The notes beneath the pieces were generated by a model. That model saw only the letters and a program-made list of their open reading frames with translations, made no database searches and was not told the DNA's origin. DNA of 64,000 nt from Clostridium estertheticum (lineage in GTDB: Bacteria > Bacillota > Clostridia > Clostridiales > Clostridiaceae): NCBI RefSeq assembly GCF_026650985.1, contig NZ_CP086239.1, positions 4,738,501 to 4,802,500 of the forward strand, written 5' to 3'. How positions within the stretch are numbered: position 1 is the stretch's first letter; the number at the start of each line of letters is the position of its first letter. Positions 1 to 9,460 of this stretch are shown here, piece by piece. Both the position numbers and the translations under genes were made by a program.

Positions 1-4
1 TATA

Positions 5-952
5 ATGGATTTAATAGTAGCAATTTTGTTAGATTTATTAATTGGAGATCCATATTGGTTTAAACATCCGGTGATTTATATAGGCAAACTTATTAGTGTC
101 TTAGATAAATTAGGTAGAAAGTTATGCAATACTCATAAGCAAATTAAAATATTTGGAGGAGTAATTGTAGTTATAGTAGCATTTTCTAGTTTTTTAGTCC
201 CATTTATAATTTTAAAAATATCCAAAGAGTTCTTTTGGGTATATAATATTCTTAATATCATTTTGCTTTGGACAACAATAGCAACGAAATGCCTTCACAT
301 GGAGGGCATTAAGGTTTATGATGCTTTGGTTAAAAATGATATTGATGATGCAAGAATTAAATTGTCGTATATTGTAGGAAGAGATACTAAAGACCTTAGC
401 TTGGATGAAATAGTTAGAGCAGATGTGGAGACCATTGCGGAGAATACGGCGGATGGTGTTATAGCTCCAATATTGTATGCAATACTAGGGGGAGCGCCAC
501 TAGCTATGATGTATAAGGGTATAAATACTATGGATTCAATGCTTGGATATATGAATGAAAAATATAAATATATTGGATTCTTTCCAGCAAAAACAGATGA
601 TGTGTTTAATTATGTGCCTGCAAGATTAACTGGATTTTTAATCTGCCTTGCAGCTCCAATTGTTAGGGGAAATATTTTAGATAGTATGAAAGTAATGATA
701 AGGGATAGAAAAAATCATAAAAGTCCTAATTGTGCTTATCCTGAAGGTGCGGTTGCAGGAGCTATGAGAGTCCAATTAGGTGGAACAAATGTATATTTTG
801 GAGAGAAAATGTATAAACCAACTATAGGAAATAGAATAAAAGATTTAGGTAGGGAACATATTGTGGATACAATAAAATTAATGTATGGATCATTATTTTA
901 TATAACATTAATATGTGTAATATACGAAATATGTGCCAATATATATAAATAA
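5..952 (+). CDS. cbiB: Adenosylcobinamide-phosphate synthase CbiB
   Basis: Integral membrane enzyme that attaches the aminopropanol (phosphate) arm to adenosylcobyric acid late in cobalamin synthesis. Its 315 residues match the family length. The N-terminus has the family LIGDP motif (residues 12-16) followed by KHPV, and ENTADGVIAP lies at residues 146-155; hydrophobic segments occur near residues 50-70, 80-95 and 295-312. The start codon is only four bases from the window edge, so its ribosome binding site is not visible. It leads into hemA 47 bases downstream on the same strand. Its partner CobD (threonine-phosphate decarboxylase) is encoded at 43.9 kb. Family identity is firm; a cbiP just upstream is an inference I cannot see. 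Confidence 0.95.
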   Translation: MDLIVAILLDLLIGDPYWFKHPVIYIGKLISVLDKLGRKLCNTHKQIKIFGGVIVVIVAFSSFLVPFIILKISKEFFWVYNILNIILLWTTIATKCLHMEGIKVYDALVKNDIDDARIKLSYIVGRDTKDLSLDEIVRADVETIAENTADGVIAPILYAILGGAPLAMMYKGINTMDSMLGYMNEKYKYIGFFPAKTDDVFNYVPARLTGFLICLAAPIVRGNILDSMKVMIRDRKNHKSPNCAYPEGAVAGAMRVQLGGTNVYFGEKMYKPTIGNRIKDLGREHIVDTIKLMYGSLFYITLICVIYEICANIYK

Positions 953-999
953 TAAATATGAAGTATTACCAATAGTTAAGTATTTTTGGAGATGATATA

Positions 1000-2184
1000 A
1001 TGATACAACTTATAGGGGTAAAACATGATGTTAAAATAGAAATTAGAGAAAAACTTTCAATTATACCCAAACGTCAAGAAAGGTCCCTTGCGGCTCTTGT
1101 TAATATTTGCGATGAGGCGGTTATTTTAAGTACTTGTAATCGGACGGAAATATATTTTAAGTCAAAAGATGAAGATATTGTTAAGAAAATATTTAATGCA
1201 CTAAATTGGGATGAGACTTTAATAAAGTGTGTATTTAATTATAAGGAAGAAAAAGCAGTACAGCATTTAATGGAGGTAGTTTGCGGGTTTGATTCACTAT
1301 TGCTTGGGGAAGATCAAGTTTTGGGTCAAGTTAGGGATGCGTATGAAGTAGCAAAAGACTCTGGGGCGACTAAAAAGGAATTTCAGAGGCTTTTTGAAAA
1401 TGCTATTGCTTGCGGCAAAAACTTTAGAACTAAATCTAAAACGGGTGAAATACCAGTTTCTTCGTCATCAATGGTAGTTAAAAAAGCAATAGATATGGGA
1501 TATAAAAATTTTATGATATTAGGTTATGGTACGGTTGGACAATTAACTACAAAATATATACTAGAAGAAAAAATAGATTCACTATATATTGCGGTTAGAG
1601 ATGCTCAAAAGGTTGATATAGAGGACCCGCGAGTGAAAATAATACCTTTTAATGATATACAAAAACATTATGAAAAGGTAGATTGTGTTATATCTTGTAC
1701 CACGGCTCCTCATACGGTGGTTCGTTTGAATGAGTTACCGAGCAAGCACTTGTTATTGTTTGATTTAGCTGTGCCAAGAGATATTGAGGAAATAGTAAGT
1801 GGAAATCCTTTATATGAAGTTTATGATATAGATAAAATAAGGGATATTCATGATGCAAATTTTAAAATACGTAAGGATTCAATGAAAAATAATAGATATA
1901 TTGTGGATAAAGCCATAAGGGAATTTGTAGAGTGGAAAACTATAGAAGAATTGTCGCCTTTTATTAAAATGATAAAACATAATGGTGAGGATATATATAA
2001 GGAAAGACTTGCAACCTTTAAGCATAAAAAAGAGACAAAAGATAATGAAAAATTAGCAGAGATTTTATTAAAGAGCACTTCAAACGCCTTTGTAAATAAA
2101 GCTATACAGGTTTTAAAGGAGGAACATTTGAAGGGGAGGTCTAAGGAATGCGTGGATATAATAAGCAGGATTTTTCAGCAGTAA
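1000..2184 (+). CDS. hemA: Glutamyl-tRNA reductase HemA
   Basis: NADPH-dependent reduction of glutamyl-tRNA to glutamate-1-semialdehyde, the first committed tetrapyrrole step. The catalytic cysteine is Cys46 in the invariant STCNRTEIY motif. GEDQVLGQV follows in the substrate-binding domain, and a Rossmann GYGTVGQ motif lies in the middle NADPH domain. Its 394 residues are slightly short of the usual 410-430, with a reduced C-terminal dimerisation region. A GGAG ribosome binding site precedes the ATG. The 3' end overlaps the next gene by 37 bases, indicating translational coupling. hemL at 6.46 kb encodes the next enzyme. Confidence 0.96.
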   Translation: MIQLIGVKHDVKIEIREKLSIIPKRQERSLAALVNICDEAVILSTCNRTEIYFKSKDEDIVKKIFNALNWDETLIKCVFNYKEEKAVQHLMEVVCGFDSLLLGEDQVLGQVRDAYEVAKDSGATKKEFQRLFENAIACGKNFRTKSKTGEIPVSSSSMVVKKAIDMGYKNFMILGYGTVGQLTTKYILEEKIDSLYIAVRDAQKVDIEDPRVKIIPFNDIQKHYEKVDCVISCTTAPHTVVRLNELPSKHLLLFDLAVPRDIEEIVSGNPLYEVYDIDKIRDIHDANFKIRKDSMKNNRYIVDKAIREFVEWKTIEELSPFIKMIKHNGEDIYKERLATFKHKKETKDNEKLAEILLKSTSNAFVNKAIQVLKEEHLKGRSKECVDIISRIFQQ

Positions 2185-2792
2185 ATTATACCATGATTTC
2201 ACTATTATCTAGTAAGGTTAACATACTTATTGTTGGTGGGGGAGAGGCTGCTTTTATAAAATGTGGAACGTTTTCAAAGGAAGGCTGCAATGTTACTGTG
2301 GTTTCGAAAGAATTTAACAAGAAGTTTTATAAGTTAAAAGATGTTTCTAATATAAAATTAATAAAAGATGAATATAAAGAGTCTTATGTTGATATTAACC
2401 ATATTGTAATTATTGCAACAAATAATAATATTACAAATGAATCTATAAAAAATTATTGTGATGAGAAGTGTAAGTTATATTTAAACTGTGAAGATTTCAC
2501 ACAGGGCTTAGTAGTTAAACCGGTTCAAAGGGATACTTCTAATATGAAGTTTGCATTACATACTAAAGGCGGTAGTCCTAAAACATCACTATTTATGTCA
2601 AAAATTATAGAAGATAAAATTTATGAGTATTCGAATTTTATAGATTATACTTGTACTATTAGAAATATAGTTAAGATGCGAGCAGAAAAAAAAGAAATCA
2701 TGAATTTTGTATGTAGTGAGGATTTCTTTTTTTTCTATACTAAGGATGTCCAAAATATAATCTTAGAAATGTTTTATGGAACTGATATTTAA
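2148..2792 (+). CDS. sirC: Precorrin-2 dehydrogenase (SirC/CysG-N type)
   Basis: NAD-dependent oxidation of precorrin-2 to sirohydrochlorin, the branch point to siroheme and cobalt-early cobalamin synthesis. The Rossmann VGGGEAA motif at about residues 27-33 is the usual VGGGxVA motif, and the TKGGSPKTS stretch corresponds to the family's conserved 'GKSP' region. The ATG at 2148 is preceded by GGGGAGG seven bases away, so I keep this start inside hemA; the next in-frame ATG (2193) has no ribosome binding site. At 214 residues it is a stand-alone dehydrogenase/ferrochelatase-like protein. The methyltransferase half of CysG is supplied by the cobA-hemD fusion. The symbol is by function; clostridial naming varies. 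Confidence 0.88.
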   Translation: MRGYNKQDFSAVNYTMISLLSSKVNILIVGGGEAAFIKCGTFSKEGCNVTVVSKEFNKKFYKLKDVSNIKLIKDEYKESYVDINHIVIIATNNNITNESIKNYCDEKCKLYLNCEDFTQGLVVKPVQRDTSNMKFALHTKGGSPKTSLFMSKIIEDKIYEYSNFIDYTCTIRNIVKMRAEKKEIMNFVCSEDFFFFYTKDVQNIILEMFYGTDI

Positions 2793-2832
2793 AATTAATT
2801 AGCGCAGGTAAGGATTTGAGGAGGTCGAAATT

Positions 2833-3708
2833 TTGAAAATTAATATAGGAACTAGAAGAAGCGAACTTGCACAAGTGCAGGCAAATTCGATTATGGCTAT
2901 GATTAAAGAAAAGTTTGATATTGATTCACGAAAGGTGCTAATTGAAACAAAGGGAGATAAGATTTTAAATGTCACTTTGGATAAAATAGGTGGTAAAGGA
3001 CTTTTTGTAAAGGAAATAGAGTTTGCAATGCTAGAGCAAAAAGCTGATATGGCAGTACATAGCATGAAAGATGTTCCATATGATGTGCCGAAAGAGTTTG
3101 AAATAGTTGCAATCCCAGTAAGGGAAGATGTTAGAGATGCATTTGTTGCATTTGACAACATCAGCTTTTATGATTTACATGAGGGCGCAAGAATAGGCAC
3201 CAGCAGTATAAGACGGGGTACACAAATTAAAATTCTAAGACCAGATATAGAAATTGTACCTATAAGGGGAAATGTACAGACTAGAATAGCAAAGATAAAA
3301 AAGGAAAATCTAGATGGAATAATACTCGCAGCAGCAGGTCTAAAAAGGCTAGGCATGGAAAATATAATTACTAATTATTTTACAATAGATGAGATAGTGC
3401 CAGCAATAGCTCAAGGCGCACTAGGAATAGAAATGGTTAAAAACCATCCTCAAATAAATATGATTAAAAAATTAGATTGTTATGAGGCTAGAATATGTGT
3501 AGATGCTGAGCGAAGTTTTATGGCAACGCTTAATGGAGATTGTCACGATTGTATAGGAGCATATGCTTATCTTGACAATGACCTTATGCACATGACTGGA
3601 GTGTACAGAGTAAATGGAAAAATAGTTAAAAAACAATTATCAGGAGATAAAAACGCTTATATAAAATTAGGGGAAGCTTTAGCAAAGAATATACTCGAAA
3701 ACAAATAG
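2833..3708 (+). CDS. hemC: Hydroxymethylbilane synthase HemC
   Basis: Polymerises four porphobilinogens into hydroxymethylbilane. The protein begins with IGTRRSELA, the classic GTRxSxLA entry motif. It contains AVHSMKDVP and IGTSSIRR, and the dipyrromethane cofactor cysteine lies in [11 protein letters not shown] near residue 239. Its 291 residues are slightly shorter than E. coli HemC. I use the TTG at 2833 because GAGGAGG lies nine bases before it and the conserved N-terminus follows at once. It is co-directional with the cobA-hemD fusion 26 bases downstream, which takes the next two steps. Confidence 0.95.
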   Translation: MKINIGTRRSELAQVQANSIMAMIKEKFDIDSRKVLIETKGDKILNVTLDKIGGKGLFVKEIEFAMLEQKADMAVHSMKDVPYDVPKEFEIVAIPVREDVRDAFVAFDNISFYDLHEGARIGTSSIRRGTQIKILRPDIEIVPIRGNVQTRIAKIKKENLDGIILAAAGLKRLGMENIITNYFTIDEIVPAIAQGALGIEMVKNHPQINMIKKLDCYEARICVDAERSFMATLNGDCHDCIGAYAYLDNDLMHMTGVYRVNGKIVKKQLSGDKNAYIKLGEALAKNILENK

Positions 3709-3734
3709 GTTTATAAAAATAAGGAGTGATTCGA

Positions 3735-5192
3735 ATGGGAAAGGTTTATTTAATGGGAGTAGGTCCAGGAGATGAGGAGTTAATAACTCTTAAAGCTATA
3801 AGAATGCTTGGAAAATGTACAGCGGTTATGTATGATAGGCTTGCGAGTACTAGTATACTTAAATATCTAAAGGCAGATTGTTTAATATATTATTGTGGAA
3901 AAGAGCCAGGGTGTCATTATAAAACTCAGGATGAAATAAATGATATGTTAGTAACTCTTGCTAAAGAAGGTAACATTGTTGGAAGGATTAAGGGCGGAGA
4001 TCCATTTGTATTTGGAAGAGGTGGAGAGGAAGCCTTAGCTCTTCTTAGCGAAAATATTGAATTCGAAGTTATACCAGGAATAACCTCACCGATAGCAGTA
4101 CTAAGTTATGCTGGGATACCTATAACTCATAGAGGAATAGCTCAAAATTTCCATGTATTCACTGCGATGAGTGCAGAAAAACTAGAGATTGATTGGAAGT
4201 CAGTTGCAAGCCTTGGTGGAACCTTAGTGTTTATGATGGGATTTAAAAACTTAGAAAAGATAGCACAAAATCTTATATTTAATGGAAAAAATAAAAGTAC
4301 ACCTTGCGCAGTAATAATGAGAGGAACTACATCGAAGCAAAAAAAGGTAGTAGGAACTTTAATAGATATTATAGGCAAGGTCCAAGAAGCAGAAATATCG
4401 TCTCCTTGTATTATTGTAGTAGGAGAAGTAATCCAGTTTAATGATCAATTTAATTGGTATGAGAAGAAACCGCTATTTGGTAAGAATATTTGTATAACTA
4501 GGTCAAAAGCTCAAGCAAAAGAATTAAGGGAAGAATTGATAGATTTAGGAGCAGAGGTGCTTGAAATAAATTCTATCGAATTTAAAGATACTTCAATTAA
4601 TTTAGAAAAATGCAAGGAAAGGCTTACAGGTTATGATTTCATAACATTAACAAGTGTAAATGGAGTTAATTACTTTTTTGATTACTTAAGAGATATCAAA
4701 TTTGATGTTAGAAAACTTAAAGCTAAAGTTGCAGCAATAGGACCAGCTACTGCAAAGGCCATTGAAAACAGAGGCATTACACCAGATATTGTGGCAGAAC
4801 ATTTTGTTGCTGAGAGTTTGTTTGATAAAATGAGGGGTTATGTAAAAGAATATGACAAGGTGTTAGTACCTAGATCAAAAGATGCAAGACCTTATTTAGT
4901 AGAAGCATTAAGAAATGTCGGATGCATTGTTGAGGAAGTTTTCACTTATGAAACTATTTGTGGCAAATTGAGATCTGAAAATGAAATTGAAGACGTAGAT
5001 ATAATAGTCTTTACTTCACCATCAACAGTTAAAAATATGATTAAGATGGTAGGAATTGAAACTATACAATCTAAAAAAGCAATTGCTATAGGGCCAATAA
5101 CTGCAAAAGCACTAATAGACGTAGAGGTGAACCCAACTATATGTGATGTTTATAGCGTAGAAGGTGTTATAAATAAACTTTTAGAAATGTAA
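3735..5192 (+). CDS. cobA-hemD: Fusion: uroporphyrinogen-III C-methyltransferase (CobA) + uroporphyrinogen-III synthase (HemD)
   Basis: Two enzymes in one 485-residue chain. Residues 1-240 are an SAM-dependent tetrapyrrole methylase (VYLMGVGPGDEELITLKA at the start, then GGDPFVFGRGGEE) that converts uroporphyrinogen III to precorrin-2. Residues from about 248 (FGKNICITRSKAQA) to the end are a HemD domain that cyclises hydroxymethylbilane, with a TSPSTV motif near the C-terminus. The ATG at 3735 is chosen over the in-frame GTG at 3726 because AAGGAG (3721-3726) is well spaced for 3735 and the GTG overlaps it. Such fusions are known in clostridia; this one channels HemC product straight to precorrin-2. 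The uroporphyrinogen branch to heme is not represented here. Confidence 0.94.
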   Translation: MGKVYLMGVGPGDEELITLKAIRMLGKCTAVMYDRLASTSILKYLKADCLIYYCGKEPGCHYKTQDEINDMLVTLAKEGNIVGRIKGGDPFVFGRGGEEALALLSENIEFEVIPGITSPIAVLSYAGIPITHRGIAQNFHVFTAMSAEKLEIDWKSVASLGGTLVFMMGFKNLEKIAQNLIFNGKNKSTPCAVIMRGTTSKQKKVVGTLIDIIGKVQEAEISSPCIIVVGEVIQFNDQFNWYEKKPLFGKNICITRSKAQAKELREELIDLGAEVLEINSIEFKDTSINLEKCKERLTGYDFITLTSVNGVNYFFDYLRDIKFDVRKLKAKVAAIGPATAKAIENRGITPDIVAEHFVAESLFDKMRGYVKEYDKVLVPRSKDARPYLVEALRNVGCIVEEVFTYETICGKLRSENEIEDVDIIVFTSPSTVKNMIKMVGIETIQSKKAIAIGPITAKALIDVEVNPTICDVYSVEGVINKLLEM

Positions 5193-5210
5193 TAATAATT
5201 TTGTGATTAC

Positions 5211-5316
5211 TTAATGACATTTCAGAAGGTTAGTCTCAACTTCTCAAGTGAAAATTTTATATTATAATAAAGATGAGACGTTAATGAGAAAATATATTTC
5301 CTTCTGAAGTCGTTAA
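5211..5316 (+). promoter_or_regulatory. Long imperfect stem upstream of hemB, function unknown
   Basis: TTAATGAC plus TTCAGAAGG (5211-5229) pair with CCTTCTGAA plus GTCGTTAA (5300-5316), giving a 17-bp helix with one G-U pair and a two-base bulge. Inside lie two TCTCA/TGAGA pairs that can pair either nested or crossed, so alternative folds are possible. It sits in the 198-base gap between the cobA-hemD fusion and hemB and lacks a trailing T-run, so it is not a plain terminator. I recognise no known riboswitch core. Confidence 0.45.
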
Positions 5317-5390
5317 TGCAGCACCGCAGGTGATGATTAATAATAAATTGTGGATAACATTAAAATATATTTAATTAGGAGTGGATAACT

Positions 5391-6356
5391 TTGTTCAAAA
5401 GAAATAGAAGATTAAGAGAAACAAAATATATAAGAGATTTAGTACGTGAAACAGTATTAACTTCATCAGACTTTATATTTCCCATATTTATAGTGGAGGG
5501 TGAAAACATCAAGGAAGAGATATCTTCAATGCCAGGAAATTATCATTTTTCTTTAGATAGACTACATGAGATTATCGAAGAGGTTATCGAAGTAGGTGTG
5601 CGTGGAGTAATTTTATTCGGATTACCAGATCATAAAGATGAAGTAGGGTGTGGCGCTTACGATAAAAATGGCATAATTCAAAGAGGAGTTAAAAAAGTTC
5701 GCGCAATATCAAAAGATTTAGTTATAATAACAGATGTATGTATGTGTGAATATACAAGTCATGGACATTGTGGAATATTAGAGGGAACAAAGGTTGACAA
5801 CGATAAGAGTCTAAAATATATAGCAGAAATAGCATTATCTCACGCTCGATCTGGAGCTGATATGGTAGCGCCATCTGATATGATGGATGGACATGTTGCT
5901 GCAATAAGAGAACTTTTAGATAGTAACGGATATAAAGATGTATTAATAATGGCTTATAGTGCAAAATACTCTTCAGCATTTTATGGTCCTTTTAGAGAAG
6001 CGGCTAATTCAACGCCACAATTTGGAGACAGAAAAGCTTATCAAATGGATCCAGCAAACATAAGAGAAGCCATGAGAGAAATAGATGCTGACATTGAAGA
6101 GGGCGCAGATATAATAATGGTAAAACCAGCGTTATCATATTTAGATGTAGTAAGATGGGCTAGGGATAGACATGATGTGCCAGTAGCTGCTTATAGTGTT
6201 AGTGGAGAATTTGCCATGGTAAAAGCTGCTGCAAAGATGGGCTTTATTGATGAAAAAGCTATAGCTATGGAAATGCATTTATCTATGAAAAGAGCAGGAG
6301 CAGATATGATAATTACTTATTATGCAATTGATTTATGTAAGTGGCTTAAAGAGTAA
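5391..6356 (+). CDS. hemB: Delta-aminolevulinic acid dehydratase HemB
   Basis: Porphobilinogen synthase, condensing two 5-aminolevulinates. The zinc cysteines are present (Cys117, Cys119 and Cys127 in DVCMCEYTSHGHCG), so this is the zinc-dependent type. The two active-site lysines lie in AYSAKYSSAFYGPFR and IMVKPALSYLD. Its 321 residues are typical. The TTG start at 5391 follows AGGAGTGG and immediately precedes the conserved FKRNRRLR N-terminus. It sits after a 198-base gap holding a long stem-loop, so it may be controlled separately from the genes before it. Confidence 0.95.
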   Translation: MFKRNRRLRETKYIRDLVRETVLTSSDFIFPIFIVEGENIKEEISSMPGNYHFSLDRLHEIIEEVIEVGVRGVILFGLPDHKDEVGCGAYDKNGIIQRGVKKVRAISKDLVIITDVCMCEYTSHGHCGILEGTKVDNDKSLKYIAEIALSHARSGADMVAPSDMMDGHVAAIRELLDSNGYKDVLIMAYSAKYSSAFYGPFREAANSTPQFGDRKAYQMDPANIREAMREIDADIEEGADIIMVKPALSYLDVVRWARDRHDVPVAAYSVSGEFAMVKAAAKMGFIDEKAIAMEMHLSMKRAGADMIITYYAIDLCKWLKE

Positions 6357-6457
6357 TTGTGAACTTGAGGTTTGCAATATGTTGTAGATAATTGAGTCCT
6401 AAATATCTATGGAAAGTAAAGTACTAAAATCAAATATTTAGAAAAGAGGAAATTACT

Positions 6458-7732
6458 ATGAGAAATTTAGATATATTTAATGAATCAAAGAACTATATGC
6501 CTGGTGGTGTTAATAGCCCAGTAAGAGCATATAAAGATGTAGCTGTAACTCCTCCGATTATTAAAAAAGGTAAGGGTGCTTACATTTATGACGAAGATGG
6601 TAATAAATATATAGATTTTGTATGTGCTTGGGGTCCTATGATACTTGGGCATTGTGATGATGATGTAGTAAAAGCTATACAAAAAACTGCGGCAGAGTCG
6701 ATTGCTTTTGGTGCACCAACAGAGATAGAACTAAAACTTGCAAAACATATTTGCTCAACTGTAGACAGCGTAGAGATGATTCGAATGGTTAATTCAGGTA
6801 CAGAAGCTACTATGAGTGCAGTAAAACTTGCAAGAGGTTATACAAAAAAGAATAAAATGATTAAATTTGCAGGATGTTATCACGGACATGCTGGTGGATT
6901 TTTAGTCGAAGCAGGTTCAGGAGTGCTTACTGAGGGAATACCAGGTTCTGCAGGGGTTCCTAAAGAAAGTATTGTAAATACATTAATAGCAAATTACAAT
7001 GATATAGAAAGTGTAAAAGTTTTGTTTGAGAAATATAGTGATGATATCGCTTGCGTAATTATTGAGCCAGTAGCAGGTAATATGGGAGTTATTCCAGCAG
7101 AGAAAGAGTTTTTATTAGAACTTCGAAAAATATGTGATAAATATAAGAGTCTACTTATTTTTGACGAAGTAATGAGTGGATTTAGAGTAGCATACAAAGG
7201 TGCACAAAGTATATATGGAATCTATCCTGATTTAATTACTTATGCAAAAATCATGGGAGGTGGACTTCCTTGTGGTGCTTATGGTGGTAAAAAAGAAATA
7301 ATGGAGATGTTATCACCTATAGGACCAGTTTATCAAGCTGGTACAATGTCTGGAAATCCAGTTGTAATGGCAGCAGGTTATGCAAGTTTAACTAAGCTTT
7401 ATAACAATCCAAGTGTATATGAAAACATGGAAAAGCTATCACAAAAACTTCAAAAGGGATTACTAGAAATTGCAAAAGAAAAAGGTATACCTATGGTAGT
7501 CAATAGATGTGGTTCAATGATTACAGCTTTCTTTACAAAGAAGAGTGAAGTTAAAAATTTTGAGGATGCTAAAACTTGTGATGCAAAATTATTTGCAAGA
7601 TATTTTGAACACATGATAAAAAGTGGGATAAATATTGCACCTTCTCAATTTGAAGCAATATTCTTATGCACTAAACATACGGATAAGGATATTGAATCAT
7701 TCTTAGAGGCATTTAAGAGTTTTGAATTATAA
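6458..7732 (+). CDS. hemL: Glutamate-1-semialdehyde 2,1-aminomutase HemL
   Basis: PLP enzyme that converts glutamate-1-semialdehyde to 5-aminolevulinate, completing the C5 pathway begun by HemA. It opens with the family sequence [11 protein letters not shown]. It has [12 protein letters not shown], the FDEVMSGFR aspartate motif, and the Schiff-base lysine in [17 protein letters not shown]. Its 424 residues are full length. AAAAGAGGA precedes the ATG. A strong terminator follows 41 bases after the stop, so this ends the first hem transcription unit. Confidence 0.96.
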   Translation: MRNLDIFNESKNYMPGGVNSPVRAYKDVAVTPPIIKKGKGAYIYDEDGNKYIDFVCAWGPMILGHCDDDVVKAIQKTAAESIAFGAPTEIELKLAKHICSTVDSVEMIRMVNSGTEATMSAVKLARGYTKKNKMIKFAGCYHGHAGGFLVEAGSGVLTEGIPGSAGVPKESIVNTLIANYNDIESVKVLFEKYSDDIACVIIEPVAGNMGVIPAEKEFLLELRKICDKYKSLLIFDEVMSGFRVAYKGAQSIYGIYPDLITYAKIMGGGLPCGAYGGKKEIMEMLSPIGPVYQAGTMSGNPVVMAAGYASLTKLYNNPSVYENMEKLSQKLQKGLLEIAKEKGIPMVVNRCGSMITAFFTKKSEVKNFEDAKTCDAKLFARYFEHMIKSGINIAPSQFEAIFLCTKHTDKDIESFLEAFKSFEL

Positions 7733-7772
7733 GAGGTTAAGAATAACCTTATTTGATGTTTCATTTTTTCTG

Positions 7773-7818
7773 AAAAAGTGCTCAAGTGATTAATTTTAAA
7801 TCGCTTGAGCACTTTTTT
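7773..7818 (+). terminator. Rho-independent terminator after hemL
   Basis: A 17-bp near-perfect stem (AAAAAGTGCTCAAGTGA at 7773-7789 against 7801-7817) with an 11-base loop. The 3' arm ends in a run of six T. Confidence 0.9.
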
Positions 7819-7994
7819 AATAAACATAGGTTATTTAATATTGCAGCGACCCAGGAGATGATTTAATTATTGATTTTCCCAAAAGTTATAAATATATGCT
7901 TATTAAGTTGAATACGCTATTAAGAGAAAACAAATTGTGATATAAAAATAATCTCATATACCATATGCAAAATTATTACAAAAGGAGTGGTTTT

Positions 7995-9356
7995 ATGCGA
8001 ATATCTGGATTTTTGGCTGTTTTACAACAGCTTAATTCTATGGTAGAAGATCCCACTGGAATCAGTGGTTTTGCTAGCGAATGTATAAGGATTATTGCAG
8101 TCGTAACGTTTTTATTTACATTCTTACAATGTTTCTTAGGGTATAAGCTGTTTAAGTTTTGGGTTACTGTTTGTGGCTTTTTTATATTTGGAATAATGGG
8201 TGGAGTAGTTATTAATACTAGCTCGTTCAATGCAGGTATGGCGATGTTAATTGTTATACTATCTGCTTTGCTAGGCGCATTTATAACATTTAAATTGTAT
8301 AAAGTAGGTATTTTTATACTCTGTGGGTTTATGGGATTTTTATTAGGATATGTAATTACACAGGCGGTTACATTAGGAATTATTATGGCATTGGTTTTAG
8401 GAGTATTAAGTGTTTTTTATGTAAGACCAGTAATAATTGTTTCCACAAGTTTATCAGGTGGATTAATTGCGGGAATAAGTTTAGCTAAAATATTAGACAT
8501 AAGCAGTTTTGCAACTAGTATAATTATAGGTATTTTGTTTGCTATATTTGGAATGATATTGCAATTTGCAACAAATAAGAAAATTAGTATTGTAAATGAA
8601 GATAACTCACAAAATAACACGCTAATTGTTTCATCAATAAAGGACTCATCAATGAAATCAAGTAGCAATTTTTTTGAAAAGGTTAAAAATAAAATTGAAA
8701 TAGAAAATTTAATTGTTATGGAAAAAGCAAATGGACTAACATTGAATGAAGTATCAGTGAATCTTGAGGGAGCATTATATTCCATTAAAACTCTAAAATA
8801 TATAATGCCATTTGTTGAATATATTTTATACCTTGTAAGCTTCATAGTAATTATATATCCTTTATTCATGGCGAGTGGACTAAGAGATGGTAATATTTCA
8901 TTATTACTAGTTATAGGCATCTTATGTTTTGCAAGGAAAAAATATAATGCCATTGCTATAGCTTTCTCATTTGTTACAATCTCGAAATTAGTAATGATAA
9001 TAATGATACCTTCTTCTGCAGATAATTTACCTATTGTATTAATTGATACAGTAATTACAGGATTCATTTCATTTATAGCATTGAAATATTTTTTTAAATC
9101 AGAAAGTGTCGTTAGTTTTAAAAATAGGGTGGTAGAGTTGTTTAACAAACAAGGGATAATTCAAAACAAGCAAAGAAAAAAGCCACATCAAGAAAACAAC
9201 GTTAATGAAATTACGTATTGTTGGAACTGCGGTGAAGTGAACAATATAACTGATAATTTTTGTAGAAACTGTGGTGGAAGATTAGCTAGGCAAATAAAGC
9301 AAGTTACGGATAAAGAGGCTGGGGAAGCGGAGTTTGTAAAACATAGTGAAAAGTAA
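7995..9356 (+). CDS. Polytopic membrane protein (DUF4203-like) with C-terminal zinc ribbon
   Basis: A 453-residue protein of unknown function. The N-terminal ~190 residues form several hydrophobic helices rich in glycine, resembling the DUF4203/TM7S3 type. A soluble stretch (about residues 200-250) and a second membrane group (about 275-375) follow. The C-terminus carries CWNCGEVNNITDNFCRNCGG, a two-CxxC zinc ribbon. The ATG at 7995 has AAAGGAG nine bases upstream; an earlier in-frame ATG (7965) has no such site. It lies between hemL's terminator and cbiT, but nothing in the protein links it to tetrapyrroles. Confidence 0.75.
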   Translation: MRISGFLAVLQQLNSMVEDPTGISGFASECIRIIAVVTFLFTFLQCFLGYKLFKFWVTVCGFFIFGIMGGVVINTSSFNAGMAMLIVILSALLGAFITFKLYKVGIFILCGFMGFLLGYVITQAVTLGIIMALVLGVLSVFYVRPVIIVSTSLSGGLIAGISLAKILDISSFATSIIIGILFAIFGMILQFATNKKISIVNEDNSQNNTLIVSSIKDSSMKSSSNFFEKVKNKIEIENLIVMEKANGLTLNEVSVNLEGALYSIKTLKYIMPFVEYILYLVSFIVIIYPLFMASGLRDGNISLLLVIGILCFARKKYNAIAIAFSFVTISKLVMIIMIPSSADNLPIVLIDTVITGFISFIALKYFFKSESVVSFKNRVVELFNKQGIIQNKQRKKPHQENNVNEITYCWNCGEVNNITDNFCRNCGGRLARQIKQVTDKEAGEAEFVKHSEK

Positions 9357-9460
9357 AAAATTAAATTCCGTATAAACTAAAAGAAGATTTCTGAAATATA
9401 CGCTTCTGTTGTATAATAGAAATATATATTGTAGTGGAATAAATCAGGAGGTCCAAAAAT

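Noticed and set aside
3726-3734. GTG start for cobA-hemD
   Set aside because: It overlaps the AAGGAG site that is well spaced for the ATG at 3735.
5193-5390. T-box or cobalamin riboswitch before hemB
   Set aside because: No T-box sequence (AGGGTGGNACCGCG) and no B12 box are present; only an unassigned stem remains.
8417-9148. 243-codon open frame on the minus strand
   Set aside because: It lies wholly antisense to the DUF4203-like membrane protein gene, whose zinc ribbon and ribosome binding site are convincing; the antisense frame shows no family motif.
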